From positions 62,001-126,000 of the forward strand of contig NZ_PYVX01000002.1 in assembly GCF_003056305.1 (NCBI RefSeq): DNA of 64,000 bases. Direction: 5' to 3'. A model generated the notes under the pieces. That model made no database searches, was not told the origin of the DNA, and saw only the letters and a program-made list of their open reading frames with translations. Source of the stretch: Halomonas denitrificans (GTDB lineage Bacteria; Pseudomonadota; Gammaproteobacteria; Pseudomonadales; Halomonadaceae). Made by a program: the position numbers and the translations under genes. Positions 50,625 to 60,595 of the stretch are shown in pieces; position 1 is the first letter of the stretch; each line of letters begins with the position of its first letter.

Positions 50625-52219
50625 GCCGGGCCGGCCTCGCCCCCCAGCCGCGAGCGGCAGAAGGTCTCGGCCACCGCCGGCGGGCCGTGGCGCAGCAGCA
50701 GCGCCCCCTGCAGGCACTGGGCGAGGCGCTGGGCCAGCCAGCGGGCGCGGGGCTCCAGCGTCGCCGGCGCCGCGCCGAGCTCGGCTTCGAGGCCCGACCA
50801 GGCGCGGTCGAGATCAGTCTGGCGGCCGCGCGCCGCGTTCACCTCCTCGCGCACGGCCGCGAGAGATGCCGGATGACGCGCCAGCACGCGCAGCAGGTCC
50901 AGGCAGATCACGTTGCCCGAGCCCTCCCAGATCGAGTTGACCGGCGCCTCGCGGTAGAGCCGGGCGAGCGGCGTCTCCTCCACGTAGCCGATGCCGCCCA
51001 GGCACTCCATGGCCTCGGCCATGAAGGCGGGGGTGCGCTTGTTGTGCCAGTACTTGGCGAGGGTCGGCAGCAGCCGCGCCAGGGCGGCTTCGCTCGTCTC
51101 GCCGCGGGCCGCGCCGTCGAAGGCCCGGGCGGCGCGCAGCGAAAGCGCCAGGCCGGCCTCCACCTCCATGGCCATGTCGGCCAGCAGTACCCGCATCAGC
51201 GGCTGCTCGGCCAGGGCGCGGCCGAAGGCGTGACGCTCGCGCACGTGCCGCCAGGCCTCCACCAGGGCCTGGCGCATCATGCCCACCGGGGCCGTGGCGG
51301 CATCGAGCCGGGTCTGCTGGACCATCGCCAGGATGGTGGCGATGCCGCGCCCGGGCTCGCCGATCGCCTCGGCCCAGGCGCCGCGGTACTCGATCTCCGC
51401 CGAGGCGTTGGCGCGGTTGCCGCACTTCTCCTTGAGGCGCTGCAGCTCGATGGCGTTGCGCTCGCCGTCCGGGGTGAAGCGCGGCACCAGAAAGCACGAG
51501 AGGCCCTCGTCGGTCTGGGCCAGCGTCAGGAAGGCATCGGACATCGGGGCGCTGCAGAACCACTTGTGGCCGGTCAGCCGCCAGCCGTCGCCGCTCAGGC
51601 GCTCGGCCCGCGTGGTGTTGGTGCGCACGTCGCTGCCGCCCTGCTTCTCGGTCATCGCCATGCCGATGGTCAGGCCGTGCTTCTCGCTGGCCGGCCGGAC
51701 GCGGGGATCGTAGTCCCAGGCGAGCAGGCCCGGGGCCCAGCGGGCCTCGACGGCGGACGCCTGGCGCAGCGCCGGGAGGGCGGCGTGGGTCATGGTGATC
51801 GGGCAGCAGAACCCGGGCTCGGCCTGGGTCAGCAGGTAGAGGGCGGCGACGTGGGCCTGGTGGCCGCCGCGACCCTCCTCCTGCCAGGCCACGGCGTGCC
51901 AGCCGTGGTCGATGGCGAGATGCATCAGGGCGTGATAGGCGGGGTGGTAGTGCACCTCGTCGAGCCGCCGGCCGTGTCGGTCGAACAGGCGCAGCTCCGG
52001 CGGATGGCGGTTGGCGGCCTCGCCCAGCGCCTGGACCTCGGTGCTGCCGGCCTCGCGGCCCAGGGGCGCGAGGCGTCGGGTCACCCAGGCCGGCGCCTCC
52101 CGGGCCAGCGCCTCGCCGAGCGGGGCGTCCTCGGCAAGCAGGTCGCGGGCGCCCGGCGGGGCGGGCTGGTTGGTCACCACGTGGGTCGCGAGGCGGGTGC
52201 GGGCGGCGGTGTCGGGCAT
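50564..52219 (-). CDS. aidB: AidB-like acyl-CoA dehydrogenase
   Basis: 551 residues from ATG 52219 (MPDTAARTRLATHVVTNQ), after GGAG. Close to E. coli AidB in block order: VTNQ, LDEVHYHPAYHALM, CPITMTHAALPAL, IGMAMTEKQGGSDVRTNTTRAE, GHKWFCSAPMSDAFL, EAMECLGGIGYVEE and REAPVNSIWEGSGNVICLDLLRV. FAD protein of the adaptive response to alkylation in E. coli; activity uncertain. The ada regulon is not visible here. Confidence 0.92.
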   Translation of the reverse strand: MPDTAARTRLATHVVTNQPAPPGARDLLAEDAPLGEALAREAPAWVTRRLAPLGREAGSTEVQALGEAANRHPPELRLFDRHGRRLDEVHYHPAYHALMHLAIDHGWHAVAWQEEGRGGHQAHVAALYLLTQAEPGFCCPITMTHAALPALRQASAVEARWAPGLLAWDYDPRVRPASEKHGLTIGMAMTEKQGGSDVRTNTTRAERLSGDGWRLTGHKWFCSAPMSDAFLTLAQTDEGLSCFLVPRFTPDGERNAIELQRLKEKCGNRANASAEIEYRGAWAEAIGEPGRGIATILAMVQQTRLDAATAPVGMMRQALVEAWRHVRERHAFGRALAEQPLMRVLLADMAMEVEAGLALSLRAARAFDGAARGETSEAALARLLPTLAKYWHNKRTPAFMAEAMECLGGIGYVEETPLARLYREAPVNSIWEGSGNVICLDLLRVLARHPASLAAVREEVNAARGRQTDLDRAWSGLEAELGAAPATLEPRARWLAQRLAQCLQGALLLRHGPPAVAETFCRSRLGGEAGPAYGVLPGDAPLAALLARIGD

Positions 52220-52338
52220 GGTCGAGCTCCGCGAGGGGCCTCCCCTGAGCATGGTCGGCGCGCCGTGGCCGGTCAACGCGTGGCGTGACGCTTCGGCCGC
52301 GACTGGTTAGGCTGAAGGCAACTTCATCGGAGTCCCCC

Positions 52339-52908
52339 ATGACCGCCCAACCCTCCCCGGCCGACGCGCCGCCCGAGCCCGTCATCGCCGACGAGCAGAT
52401 CCAGCTGGTGGATACCCGCAACCGCCCCTGCGGCAGTGCGCCCCGGGCCGCCATGCGGCGCTTTCGCTTCTGGCACCGGGCCACCTACATCGTGGTGCAC
52501 AACGCCCGCGGCGAGCTCTGCGTGCAGCGCCGCACCCTGACCAAGGAGGTCTTCCCGGGCGGCCTGGACCTGGCCGCCGGCGGGGTGGTCGGGGCCGGCG
52601 AGGCGGTCCACGTGGCGGCGCGCCGGGAGCTTGCCGAGGAGCTCGGCATCCGCGGCGTACCGCTGCGCCACGCCCTGGAGTTCGTGCATGCCGAGCGCGG
52701 CAACCACATCTTCGGCAGCGTTTTCCTGGTCCAGCACGACGGGCCGCTGATCCTGCAGGCCGAGGAGGTGGCCGACGCCTTCTGGCTGTCGCCCGATGCG
52801 GCCCTGGCCCTGGAGGGTGTCACCCCGGACACCCGCCAGGCGGTGGAGGCGCTGCGGGCCGCCGGCGAGCTGGAGAGTGGCGATGAACCGCCCCGCGCAG
52901 CTCGATGA
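52339..52908 (+). CDS. Nudix hydrolase (YfcD-like)
   Basis: 189 residues from ATG 52339. The Nudix box is complete: GVVGAGEAVHVAARRELAEELGI (residues 80-102, pattern Gx5Ex7REUxEExGU). Flanked by QLVDTRNRPCGSAPRAAMR and a RATYIVVHNARGELCVQRR segment as in YfcD/IDI-like hydrolases. Substrate unknown. The end overlaps the MoxR gene by 26 nt. Confidence 0.88.
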   Translation: MTAQPSPADAPPEPVIADEQIQLVDTRNRPCGSAPRAAMRRFRFWHRATYIVVHNARGELCVQRRTLTKEVFPGGLDLAAGGVVGAGEAVHVAARRELAEELGIRGVPLRHALEFVHAERGNHIFGSVFLVQHDGPLILQAEEVADAFWLSPDAALALEGVTPDTRQAVEALRAAGELESGDEPPRAAR

Positions 52909-53809
52909 CCTGGACGCGCTGCTCGCCGCCCTCGAGGGGGTGGTGCTCGGCAAGCCCCGGGAGGTGCGCCTGGCCCTCTGCTGCCTGCTGGCCCGCGGCC
53001 ACCTGCTGATCGAGGACCTGCCGGGCCTGGGCAAGACCACCCTGGCCCAGGCCCTGGCGCGGGTCACCGGGCTCGAGATGCAGCGCCTGCAGTTCACCAG
53101 CGACCTGCTGCCCGCCGACGTGCTCGGCGTCTCGGTCTTCGATCCGCGCGAGGGGCGTTTCCGCTTCCATCCGGGGCCGATCTTCCACGGCCTGGTGCTC
53201 GCCGACGAGATCAACCGCGCCACCCCCAAGGCCCAGAGCGCGCTGCTCGAGGCGATGGAGGAGGGGCGGGTGAGCGTGGAGGGCGAGACCCGCGCGCTGC
53301 CGGACCCCTTCTTCGTCATCGCGACCCAGAACCCCCAGGAGCAGGCCGGCACCTTCGTCCTGCCGGAGTCGCAGCTCGACCGTTTCCTGATGCGCCTCTC
53401 GCTGGGCTACCCGGACCCGCGGGCCGAGCGGGAGATCCTGCGCGGCCAGGCCGGTCGGGTGCGGCTCGCCTCACTGCCGGCGCTGCTCGACGCAGAGCGG
53501 CTGCGGGCCTGGCAGGCGCGGCTGGACGGCATCCACGTGGCCGAGGCGCTGCTCGACTACGTGCAGGCGCTGGCCGCGGCCAGCCGCGAGCATGCCGAGC
53601 CCGCCTGGGGGCTCTCCACCCGTGGCGTGCTGGCCCTGTTGCAGGCGGCGCGGGGCTGGGCGCTGCTCGAGGGGCGCGACCACGTGCTGCCCGAGGACGT
53701 CCAGGCGGTCTGGGTCCCGGTGGCGGGCCATCGGCTCAGCAACGGGCCGCGGGAGGAGGGCGAGGCCCTGGCGCGCCACCTGCTGAGCCGCGTGTCGGTG
53801 ATGGGGTGA
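52883..53809 (+). CDS. MoxR-family AAA ATPase
   Basis: 308 residues from ATG 52883. Walker A GLGKTTLAQAL (IEDLPGLGKTTL), Walker B LVLADEINRATPKAQSALLEAMEE, sensor 1 FFVIATQNPQEQAGTFVLPESQLDRF. MoxR chaperone-like ATPases work with the DUF58 and transglutaminase proteins encoded next. Stop overlaps the DUF58 start by 4 nt (GTGA). Confidence 0.95.
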   Translation: MNRPAQLDDLDALLAALEGVVLGKPREVRLALCCLLARGHLLIEDLPGLGKTTLAQALARVTGLEMQRLQFTSDLLPADVLGVSVFDPREGRFRFHPGPIFHGLVLADEINRATPKAQSALLEAMEEGRVSVEGETRALPDPFFVIATQNPQEQAGTFVLPESQLDRFLMRLSLGYPDPRAEREILRGQAGRVRLASLPALLDAERLRAWQARLDGIHVAEALLDYVQALAAASREHAEPAWGLSTRGVLALLQAARGWALLEGRDHVLPEDVQAVWVPVAGHRLSNGPREEGEALARHLLSRVSVMG

Positions 53810-54762
53810 GCGTGGCGGCCGGGGTGGCGCCCCCTGCGTCCCGCCGCGAGCGGCTGCGCCGCTGGTGGCGGGGGCGCCTGGCCACCCCGATCGACGCGCC
53901 GCTGCCCCAGCGGCGGCTGTTCCTGATTCCCACCCGCTTCGGCCTGGGCTGGGCGACCCTGGTGGTCGTGCTGCTGCTGTTCGGCATCAACTACCAGAAC
54001 AACCTGGCCTACGCCCTGGCCTTCTGGCTGTTCGCCATCGCCGTGGTGGCGCTGCTGCGCGGCTGGCTCAACCTGCTGGGCGTCACCCCCGCGCTGCGCC
54101 TGCCCCGGGAGGCCTTCGCCGGCGGCGAGGCGTGCCTTGGCGTGGTGCTGCGGACCCGCCGCCCGCGCTCGGCCCTCGAGTTGCACTGCGCGGGTGCCGA
54201 CGCCTGGCTGGAGATCGCCGACGGCGTCGGCGAGGCCGAGCTGCGGCTGCCGACGCCCACCCGCGGCCGGCTCGCGCTGCCCTGGCTGCGCCTCGAGACC
54301 CGCTGGCCGCTGGGCCTGGTGCGGGTGGTGGCCTGGGTGAGCCACGACGCCGAGCTGCTGGTCTGGCCCCGCCCGCTCGAGGAGGAGGCGCCGGCGGCGC
54401 GCCGGGGGAGCGCGGATGAGGCGGCCGGCGACTTCGCCGGGCTGCGCCGCTTCCAGCCCGGCGACAGCCCCGGCCAGGTGGCCTGGAAGCAGTGGAGCCG
54501 CAGCGGGGTGCTCGCCACCAAGCAGTTCAGCGCGCCGCCCCGCCGCGAGCGCTGGCTCGACTTCGACGCCTGTCACGGCGATCCGGAACGGCGCCTCTCG
54601 CTGCTCTGCGCCCGGGTGCTCGCCCACCATCGCGCCGGGGAGCGCTTCGGGCTGCGGCTGCCGGGCCTGACATTGGCGCCGGGGGAGGGCGACGGCCATC
54701 GCCGCCGGGCGCTGGATGCCCTGGCGCGCTTCGGGCCGCCGGCGGGGGAGGCGGCGCGGTGA
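53806..54762 (+). CDS. DUF58 membrane-associated protein
   Basis: 318 residues from GTG 53806 (GTGA overlap with moxR). Two hydrophobic segments (residues about 45-90), then the DUF58 block around GDFAGLRRFQPGDSPGQVAWKQWSRSGVLATKQF (residues 206-239). Partner of MoxR; role not established. Overlaps the transglutaminase start by 4 nt. Confidence 0.93.
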   Translation: MSVAAGVAPPASRRERLRRWWRGRLATPIDAPLPQRRLFLIPTRFGLGWATLVVVLLLFGINYQNNLAYALAFWLFAIAVVALLRGWLNLLGVTPALRLPREAFAGGEACLGVVLRTRRPRSALELHCAGADAWLEIADGVGEAELRLPTPTRGRLALPWLRLETRWPLGLVRVVAWVSHDAELLVWPRPLEEEAPAARRGSADEAAGDFAGLRRFQPGDSPGQVAWKQWSRSGVLATKQFSAPPRRERWLDFDACHGDPERRLSLLCARVLAHHRAGERFGLRLPGLTLAPGEGDGHRRRALDALARFGPPAGEAAR

Positions 54763-56864
54763 GCACGCCTCGCCCGGCCGTGAGCCCGCTCGCCGAGGAG
54801 CGGCGCCTGGAGCGCGGCCTGCTGCGTGAGCTCTTCATCGGCCAGTGCCTGGTGCTGGCGCTGCACCTGGCCTGGATGCCCGCCTGGCTGGCGGCGCTGG
54901 CCCTGGCGGTGGCCGGCTATCGTGGCTGGCAGTGGCGTCGCGGCCTGCCCCGGGTCGGCGTGGTGACGCGGCTCGCCGCCGTGGGGGGGCTGGTGCTGGC
55001 GCTGCGCTGGGAGTACGGCACCCTCGGCAGCATAGACGGCCTGATCGGTCTGCTGCTCGGGGTCTACCTGCTCAAGCTGCTCGAGACCCAGGATCGCCGC
55101 GACGCCCGGGTGGTGGTGATGATCGGCCTGATCGCCACTGTCGTCGCCTTCCTCCACGACCAGGGCGTGCCGATGGCCGCCGGGGCGCTGCTGGCGCTCG
55201 CCTGGCTGCTGCAGTCGCTGGTGCGGCTCGCCGGCGGCCGCGACCGTCGCCAGGCGTGGCGCGAGGCGGCCTGGCTGCTGGCGCTCTCGGCGCCGCTGAT
55301 GGCGCTGCTGTTCGTTGCCTTTCCGCGCCTGGGGCCGCTGTGGAGCATGCCGCGGCTGGACCGCGCCGCCACCGGGCTCTCCGACTCGATTGCCCCGGGC
55401 GATATCGCCGAGCTCTCGCGCAGCGCCGACCGCGCCTTCCGCGCCCGCTTCGAGGGTCCCGAGCCCGCCCCGGACGAGCGCTACTGGCGGGTCTATACGC
55501 TCTCGTACTTCGACGGCGTCCGCTGGTCGCGGGCGTCGCCCGAGCAGCTGGCCGCGACCCTGGAGCGCCCCGTCGAGGTCTTCGTCGGGGCGGGCACGCG
55601 CTCGCCCTGGCAGGCGCCGGCGGCCGCGCGCTTTCGCGCCGAGCTGCTGCTGGAGCCCGACAGCCGCCCCTGGCGCCCCTCCCTGGGCGCGCCGCTCGCC
55701 ACCGGCCGGGCCCAGCGCTACCTGGGCGACGGTACCCTGGAGGGGCTCGCCGCGTTGAGCTCGCGCGCACTGCTGCGCGTGGACAGCAGCGGCGCGGCGC
55801 CGGCCTATGCCGATCCCGCCGGGGCGCGCTGGCACCGCCTGCTGCCGGTGGACGCCAACCCGCGCACCCGGGCGCTGGTCGAGCGACTCTGGCGCGACAG
55901 CGGCGGCGACCCGGACGCCTATCTCGCGGCGATGATGGCGCGCTTCGGCGAGGCCCCCTACCGCTACACGCTCTCGCCGCCGCGGCTAGGAGGCACGGAT
56001 CGCGTCGACGCCTTCCTGTTCGACACCCGGGCCGGCTACTGCAGCCACTACGCCTCGGCGGCCGCCGTGATGGCGCGCATGGCGGGCATTCCGGCGCGAG
56101 TGGTGGCGGGCTTCCTGGGCGGCGAGCGCCATCCCGATGGCCATTACACGGTGCGCGACTACGATGCCCACGCCTGGGTGGAGGTGTGGCGGGAGGGCGG
56201 CTGGCAGCGCCTGGACCCCACGGCGGTGATCGCCCCGGAGCGCATCGAGCAGGGTCCCCAGGCGGTCGAGGAGGGGGCCGAGGCCTTCCTGGCCGACGCC
56301 CGCTTCTCGGCGCTGCGCCTGCGCGAGCTGGGCTGGGCGAACCGGCTGCGGCTGGACTGGGAGCGGCTGGAGTATCGCTGGCAGCGCGGGGTGATCGGCT
56401 ATCAGCGCGAGTCGCGACGCTCGCTGCTGGCGCGGCTGGCGGAGGGCTGGCGTGCGCTCTGGACGCGGCTGGAGGCGTGGCTGCCGGGACAAGGCGCCTT
56501 GGCCACGACCCTGGGCCTGGCGGCCGTGCTGCTGATGGCGGCGGGTGTGGCGCTGCTGGCGCGCCTGGGCGTGGGGCGATGGCGGCGCCAGCGGGACGAG
56601 CGGCGCCTGGTCGGCGCCCTGCAGGCCTGGCTGGCCCGTCGCGGGCTGGCCGCGGTGCCCGGGGAGTCGCCCGCCGCCCACCTGCGGCGCATCGCCCCCG
56701 AGGCCGGCCCGGCGGGCCGGGCCCTCAACGACTGCGCCCACGACCTCGAGCGGCTCGCCTATGCCCCCCTCGAGGCGCCCGAGCGGGCCGCGCGGCGGCG
56801 CCGGTTGTCGCGGCGGGTGGCCGAGGTGCGCCGCCGCCTGCCGAGGCCTCGGCGAGGCGGATAG
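54759..56864 (+). CDS. TgpA-like transglutaminase membrane protein (DUF3488)
   Basis: 701 residues from GTG 54759. N-terminal membrane bundle (about six helices, residues 20-190), then an external transglutaminase-like core with catalytic triad C428 (AGYCSHYASA), H471 (DAHAWVEVW) and D486 (RLDPT), one more helix (about 585-605) and a C-terminal DUF4129-like cytoplasmic part. P. aeruginosa TgpA, encoded beside moxR-DUF58, is needed for viability. A coupled three-gene unit. Confidence 0.94.
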   Translation: MSTPRPAVSPLAEERRLERGLLRELFIGQCLVLALHLAWMPAWLAALALAVAGYRGWQWRRGLPRVGVVTRLAAVGGLVLALRWEYGTLGSIDGLIGLLLGVYLLKLLETQDRRDARVVVMIGLIATVVAFLHDQGVPMAAGALLALAWLLQSLVRLAGGRDRRQAWREAAWLLALSAPLMALLFVAFPRLGPLWSMPRLDRAATGLSDSIAPGDIAELSRSADRAFRARFEGPEPAPDERYWRVYTLSYFDGVRWSRASPEQLAATLERPVEVFVGAGTRSPWQAPAAARFRAELLLEPDSRPWRPSLGAPLATGRAQRYLGDGTLEGLAALSSRALLRVDSSGAAPAYADPAGARWHRLLPVDANPRTRALVERLWRDSGGDPDAYLAAMMARFGEAPYRYTLSPPRLGGTDRVDAFLFDTRAGYCSHYASAAAVMARMAGIPARVVAGFLGGERHPDGHYTVRDYDAHAWVEVWREGGWQRLDPTAVIAPERIEQGPQAVEEGAEAFLADARFSALRLRELGWANRLRLDWERLEYRWQRGVIGYQRESRRSLLARLAEGWRALWTRLEAWLPGQGALATTLGLAAVLLMAAGVALLARLGVGRWRRQRDERRLVGALQAWLARRGLAAVPGESPAAHLRRIAPEAGPAGRALNDCAHDLERLAYAPLEAPERAARRRRLSRRVAEVRRRLPRPRRGG

Positions 56865-56929
56865 GGGCGGGGCTGGCGCCCGGGAAACCGGCATGGCATC
56901 GTAGGAGGCTCAACGAGCGAGCCCGATTG

Positions 56930-57415
56930 ATGACCATTCACGACCACGAATGCCGCACCCAGAGCGGCCAGCCCTTCAACCTCCGTGCCCTGCGGGGTCA
57001 GGTGCTGCTGATCGTCAACGTGGCCAGCCAGTGCGGCTTCACCTCCCAGCTGCGCGACCTCGAGCACCTCTACGTGCGCTACCGCGACCGCGGCTTTACC
57101 GTGCTGGCCTTCCCCTGCAACCAGTTCGCGCGCCAGTCGCCGGAGTCGGCACTGGACTTCAGCCGCTTCGCCGAGCAGGAGTTCGGCGTCTCCTTCCCGC
57201 TGATGGAGAAGGTGCGGGTCAACGGCAACGGCGCCCATCCCCTCTTCGTCGAGCTCAAGCGCCAGGCGCCGGGGGTGCTGGGCACCGGCATGATCAAGTG
57301 GAACTTCACCAAGTTCCTGGTCGGCCGCGACGGCCGGGTGATCCGCCGCTTCTCACCGCGCGACGGCGAGACGGAGCTGCGCGAGGCGCTGGAGAAGGCG
57401 CTGGACGAGCCCTGA
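56930..57415 (+). CDS. Glutathione peroxidase (BtuE-like)
   Basis: 161 residues from ATG 56930. Family motifs: NVASQCGFTSQ with peroxidatic Cys, LAFPCNQFARQSP, and KWNFTKFLVGRDG. Reduces peroxides; many bacterial members prefer thioredoxin. A strong AGGAGG (56903-56908) is 21 nt before the ATG, further than usual; TTG 56927 is the only nearby in-frame alternative. Confidence 0.92.
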   Translation: MTIHDHECRTQSGQPFNLRALRGQVLLIVNVASQCGFTSQLRDLEHLYVRYRDRGFTVLAFPCNQFARQSPESALDFSRFAEQEFGVSFPLMEKVRVNGNGAHPLFVELKRQAPGVLGTGMIKWNFTKFLVGRDGRVIRRFSPRDGETELREALEKALDEP

Positions 57416-57428
57416 TTTCGGTACGGGC

Positions 57429-57815
57429 TCAGGGGGCCTCGCCGCGCTCGACCATCAGCCGTCCGATCAGCTCGTTCCAGCGATGGCGAGTCATCATGGT
57501 GGTCAGTCCCGAGAACAGCGCCCAGCTCTTGCGGCGCCACCCCTTCAGCCGCAGGTTGTGGGAGACCAGCTGCTGCATCAGCCGGTAGTCGTCGAAGGAG
57601 CGCCACTCGCCGGCCACCGAGAGCTGGTGGCGGGCCATCACCGGGGCAAGCTCCAGGCGGAAGATCCACTCCAGGTCGCGCACGCTCAGCGCGTGGCGCT
57701 CGATCTCGGCGATCATGCGCGCGTAGTCGGTCTCGCGGGGCTCGCGTTCCAGCCACAGCGGGGCCAGCGCGAGCCACAGCTCGCCGCGCTCGTCGACCAG
57801 GGTCTGCGCATCCAT
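57429..57815 (-). CDS. Conserved hypothetical protein
   Basis: 128 residues, [26 protein letters not shown]..., largely helical with several Trp and Arg ([39 protein letters not shown]). No signal peptide or membrane helix. Family not recognised. Convergent with the peroxidase gene and divergent from fabV. Confidence 0.75.
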   Translation of the reverse strand: MDAQTLVDERGELWLALAPLWLEREPRETDYARMIAEIERHALSVRDLEWIFRLELAPVMARHQLSVAGEWRSFDDYRLMQQLVSHNLRLKGWRRKSWALFSGLTTMMTRHRWNELIGRLMVERGEAP

Positions 57816-58014
57816 CCACTCTCTCCTGCCAGGTTTGCCGCTCGGGCCACGCTGGCATCCTGCACCAGCCGGGCGGTGGCCTCAAGGGCGGACAGCCGGC
57901 GCCCTTGCCGCTAGAATGTGGCCCACTCCGGCACGCCGCAGGCGTGCGTGCCACTCATTCGAGCCCGGCGGCCGTCTCTGGCCGTCGGGTCCGCCAGCAA
58001 AAACGAGGTCTGTC

Positions 58015-59211
58015 GTGATCATCAAGCCCAAGGTTCGCGGTTTCATCTGCACCACCACCCATCCCGTCGGCTGCGAGCAGAACGTGCTCGAGCAGATCGA
58101 GGCGACCCGCGCGCGCGGCCTGGACAAGGCCCAGGGCCCGAAGAAGGTGCTGGTGATCGGTGCCTCCAGCGGCTATGGCCTGGCGGCGCGAGTCACCGCG
58201 GCCTTCGGCTATGGCGCCGACACCCTGGGCGTGTTCTTCGAGAAGCCGGGCACCGAGAAGAAGCCCGGCACCGCCGGCTGGTACAACAGCGCGGCCTTCG
58301 ACAAGTTCGCCAAGCAGGAAGGCCTCTACAGCAAGTCGATCAACGGCGACGCCTTCAGCCACGAGGCTCGCGAGAAGGCCATCGAGCTGATCCAGCAGGA
58401 CATGGGCCAGGTGGACCTGGTGGTCTACTCGCTGGCCTCGCCGGTGCGCAAGCTGCCCGATAGCGGCGAGCTCAAGCGCTCCAGCCTCAAGCCGATCGGC
58501 GAGACCTACCGCGCCACCGCCATCGACACCAACAAGGATGCCATCATCGAGGCCGAGGTCGAGCCCGCCACCGAGCAGGAGATCGAGGACACCAAGGCGG
58601 TGATGGGCGGCGAGGACTGGGAGCTGTGGATCGAGGCCCTGGATCGTGCCGGCGTGCTGGCCCCGGGCGCGCGCAGCGTGGCCTTCAGCTACATCGGCAC
58701 CGAGATCACCTGGCCGATCTACTGGCACGGGGCGCTGGGCAAGGCCAAGGAGGACCTGGATCGCGCCGCCGGCGAGATCGACCGGCGCCTCTCCGCCACC
58801 GGTGGAAGTGCCAACGTCGCGGTGCTCAAGTCGGTGGTCACCCAGGCCAGTGCCGCCATCCCGGTCATGCCGCTCTACATCGCCATGGTCTACCGGGTGA
58901 TGAAGGAGAAGGGCCTGCACGAGGGCACCATCGACCAGCTCAACCGCCTGTTCGGTGAGCGCCTGTACGGCGGCAGTGCCGAGACCGACGAGGCCGGCCG
59001 CCTGCGCCTGGACGACTGGGAGCTGCGCGACGACGTGCAGCAGGCCTGCAAGGACCTGTGGCCCCAGGTGACCACCGAGAACCTCTTCGAGATCACCGAC
59101 TACGCCGGCTACAAGCGCGACTTCCTCAAGCTGTTCGGCTTCGAGCGCGACGACGTCGACTACGACGCCGATGTGAACCCGGTGGCCGACTTCGATGTCG
59201 TGAACCTGTAG
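58015..59211 (+). CDS. fabV: Trans-2-enoyl-ACP/CoA reductase FabV
   Basis: 398 residues from GTG 58015, placed after GAGG and matching the family start ([19 protein letters not shown]). NADH-binding [16 protein letters not shown], long-chain SDR Tyr-x8-Lys in [10 protein letters not shown], and a C-terminal [11 protein letters not shown] block. Last reduction step in fatty acid elongation; FabV enzymes tolerate triclosan. Single gene. Confidence 0.96.
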   Translation: MIIKPKVRGFICTTTHPVGCEQNVLEQIEATRARGLDKAQGPKKVLVIGASSGYGLAARVTAAFGYGADTLGVFFEKPGTEKKPGTAGWYNSAAFDKFAKQEGLYSKSINGDAFSHEAREKAIELIQQDMGQVDLVVYSLASPVRKLPDSGELKRSSLKPIGETYRATAIDTNKDAIIEAEVEPATEQEIEDTKAVMGGEDWELWIEALDRAGVLAPGARSVAFSYIGTEITWPIYWHGALGKAKEDLDRAAGEIDRRLSATGGSANVAVLKSVVTQASAAIPVMPLYIAMVYRVMKEKGLHEGTIDQLNRLFGERLYGGSAETDEAGRLRLDDWELRDDVQQACKDLWPQVTTENLFEITDYAGYKRDFLKLFGFERDDVDYDADVNPVADFDVVNL

Positions 59212-59273
59212 GACCCGCGTTTGCGAGAGGTGGGCAGGGCGCGGGATCGGTTCCAAAGCGAAGGAGGCGTGCC

Positions 59274-59489
59274 ATGGACACCCGCGACGACAGCAAGACG
59301 CCGGAAGAGGAACTCAAGCATCTCAAGGAAGTGAGCCAGCCCGAGGACTACGAGCATCCCGAGCCGGACGTGGAGCAGCCCGAGGCCAAGACCCCGCCCG
59401 GCGGGCTCCACCGCGTGCTGCCCCTCGTCATCGTGATCCTCGGGCTCGCCGTGGCGGCCATGCTGCTGCTCAGCGGCAACGGCCCCTAG
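59274..59489 (+). CDS. Small tail-anchored-like membrane protein
   Basis: 71 residues from ATG 59274, after a perfect AGGAGG. A very acidic, Pro-rich N-terminal 45 residues (PEDYEHPEPDVEQPEAK) and one C-terminal helix (VLPLVIVILGLAVAAMLLL). No family. Acidic bias fits a halophile. Confidence 0.7.
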   Translation: MDTRDDSKTPEEELKHLKEVSQPEDYEHPEPDVEQPEAKTPPGGLHRVLPLVIVILGLAVAAMLLLSGNGP

Positions 59490-59595
59490 TCCCTCTCGCC
59501 CCGTCCCGCCGGCGGGGCTGTGGATCCCGCCCGGCCTTGGGTAAGATAGGGGGCTTTCCCCGTGCCTGCCGGCGCCGACCCAAGGCCTGATCCGC

Positions 59596-60573
59596 ATGCC
59601 CGACTCCGTTTCAACCCCTCGCCTGACGTCGCTGACCCGCCACGTCGGCGTGGTGGTGCTGCCCGGCTTCTCCCTGCTGGCCGAGGCCTGCGCCACCGAG
59701 CCGCTGTTCGTGGCCAACCGGCTGGAAGGGCGTCCGCTCTATCGGCTCACCACCTTCGCCACCACGGCGGGCCCCGTGGCGAGCGCCTCCCAGCAGGCGC
59801 TGATGCCCCAGGCGGCCCTCGGCGAGGTGGATGACCCCCTCGACCTGCTGCTGGTGTGCGCTCCCGGGCCGCTCGCCGGCCGCGTCCCCGAGGCCCTGGT
59901 CGACTGGCTCGGCCGGCTCGCCGGCGCGGGGGTAGTGCTGGGCGGCATCGGCGGCGGCACCGAGGTGCTGGCCCGGGCCGGGGTACTCGACGGCTACCGG
60001 GCCACGCTGCCCTGGCAGCGCTTCGACGCCGTCGCCAACGACTTCCCCCAGGTGCGCCTCTCGCGCCAGCTCTTCGAGATCGACCGCGATCGCCTGACCT
60101 GCGGCGGCGGCACCGCCGCCATGGACATGATGATGACCCTGGTCGGCAGCCAGCACGGCCCGCGGCTCGCCGAGCGCATCTCCGAGCACTTCGTGCTGGA
60201 GCGCATCCGCATGGGCGACGAGCCCCAGCAGATGCCGCTGCGCTCGCGGCTCGGCCATGCCCCCGAGAGCCTCTCCGAGGCGGTGGCGCTGATGGAGGCC
60301 AACATCGAGGAGCCGCTCACCACCCACGAGCTGGCCGAGCACCTGGGCATCTCGCGGCGCCAGCTCGAGCGGCTCTTCAAGAAGTACCTGCAGGCGGTGC
60401 CGAGCCGCTACTACCTGGACCTGCGCCTGCAGCGGGCGCGGCGCCTGCTGCGCGAGAGCGACCATCCCGCCGGGGAGATCGCCCTGCTCACCGGCTTCTC
60501 CTCGGCGGCCCACTTCTCCACGGCCTACCGCAACCACTTCGGCATGACGCCCCGCGAGGAACGCCTGGCCTGA
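59596..60573 (+). CDS. GATase1-like AraC-family transcriptional regulator
   Basis: 325 residues. N-terminal DJ-1/PfpI-like domain (GVVVLPGFSLLAEACATEPL to about residue 190) in which the nucleophile position lacks Cys (GGIGGGTEVLA), as in ligand-sensing members; C-terminal AraC DNA-binding domain (TTHELAEHLGISRRQLERLF and EIALLTGFSSAAHFSTAYR). Resembles GbdR/CdhR/ArgR-type activators of quaternary amine or amino acid catabolism, but no target genes are adjacent. Confidence 0.9.
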   Translation: MPDSVSTPRLTSLTRHVGVVVLPGFSLLAEACATEPLFVANRLEGRPLYRLTTFATTAGPVASASQQALMPQAALGEVDDPLDLLLVCAPGPLAGRVPEALVDWLGRLAGAGVVLGGIGGGTEVLARAGVLDGYRATLPWQRFDAVANDFPQVRLSRQLFEIDRDRLTCGGGTAAMDMMMTLVGSQHGPRLAERISEHFVLERIRMGDEPQQMPLRSRLGHAPESLSEAVALMEANIEEPLTTHELAEHLGISRRQLERLFKKYLQAVPSRYYLDLRLQRARRLLRESDHPAGEIALLTGFSSAAHFSTAYRNHFGMTPREERLA

Positions 60574-60595
60574 CCTGTCCTGCCATGGAGGCACC

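Noticed and set aside
54845-56929. Long plus-strand frame in the transglutaminase region that runs into the peroxidase
   Set aside because: Only the part from 56930 is family-like; upstream it is an out-of-frame Arg/Gly/Ala-rich translation of the transglutaminase gene.
57079-57954. Longer minus-strand frame covering the 128-residue hypothetical gene
   Set aside because: It is in a different frame from the 57429-57815 gene and overlaps the peroxidase antisense; the shorter frame has the better composition and start.
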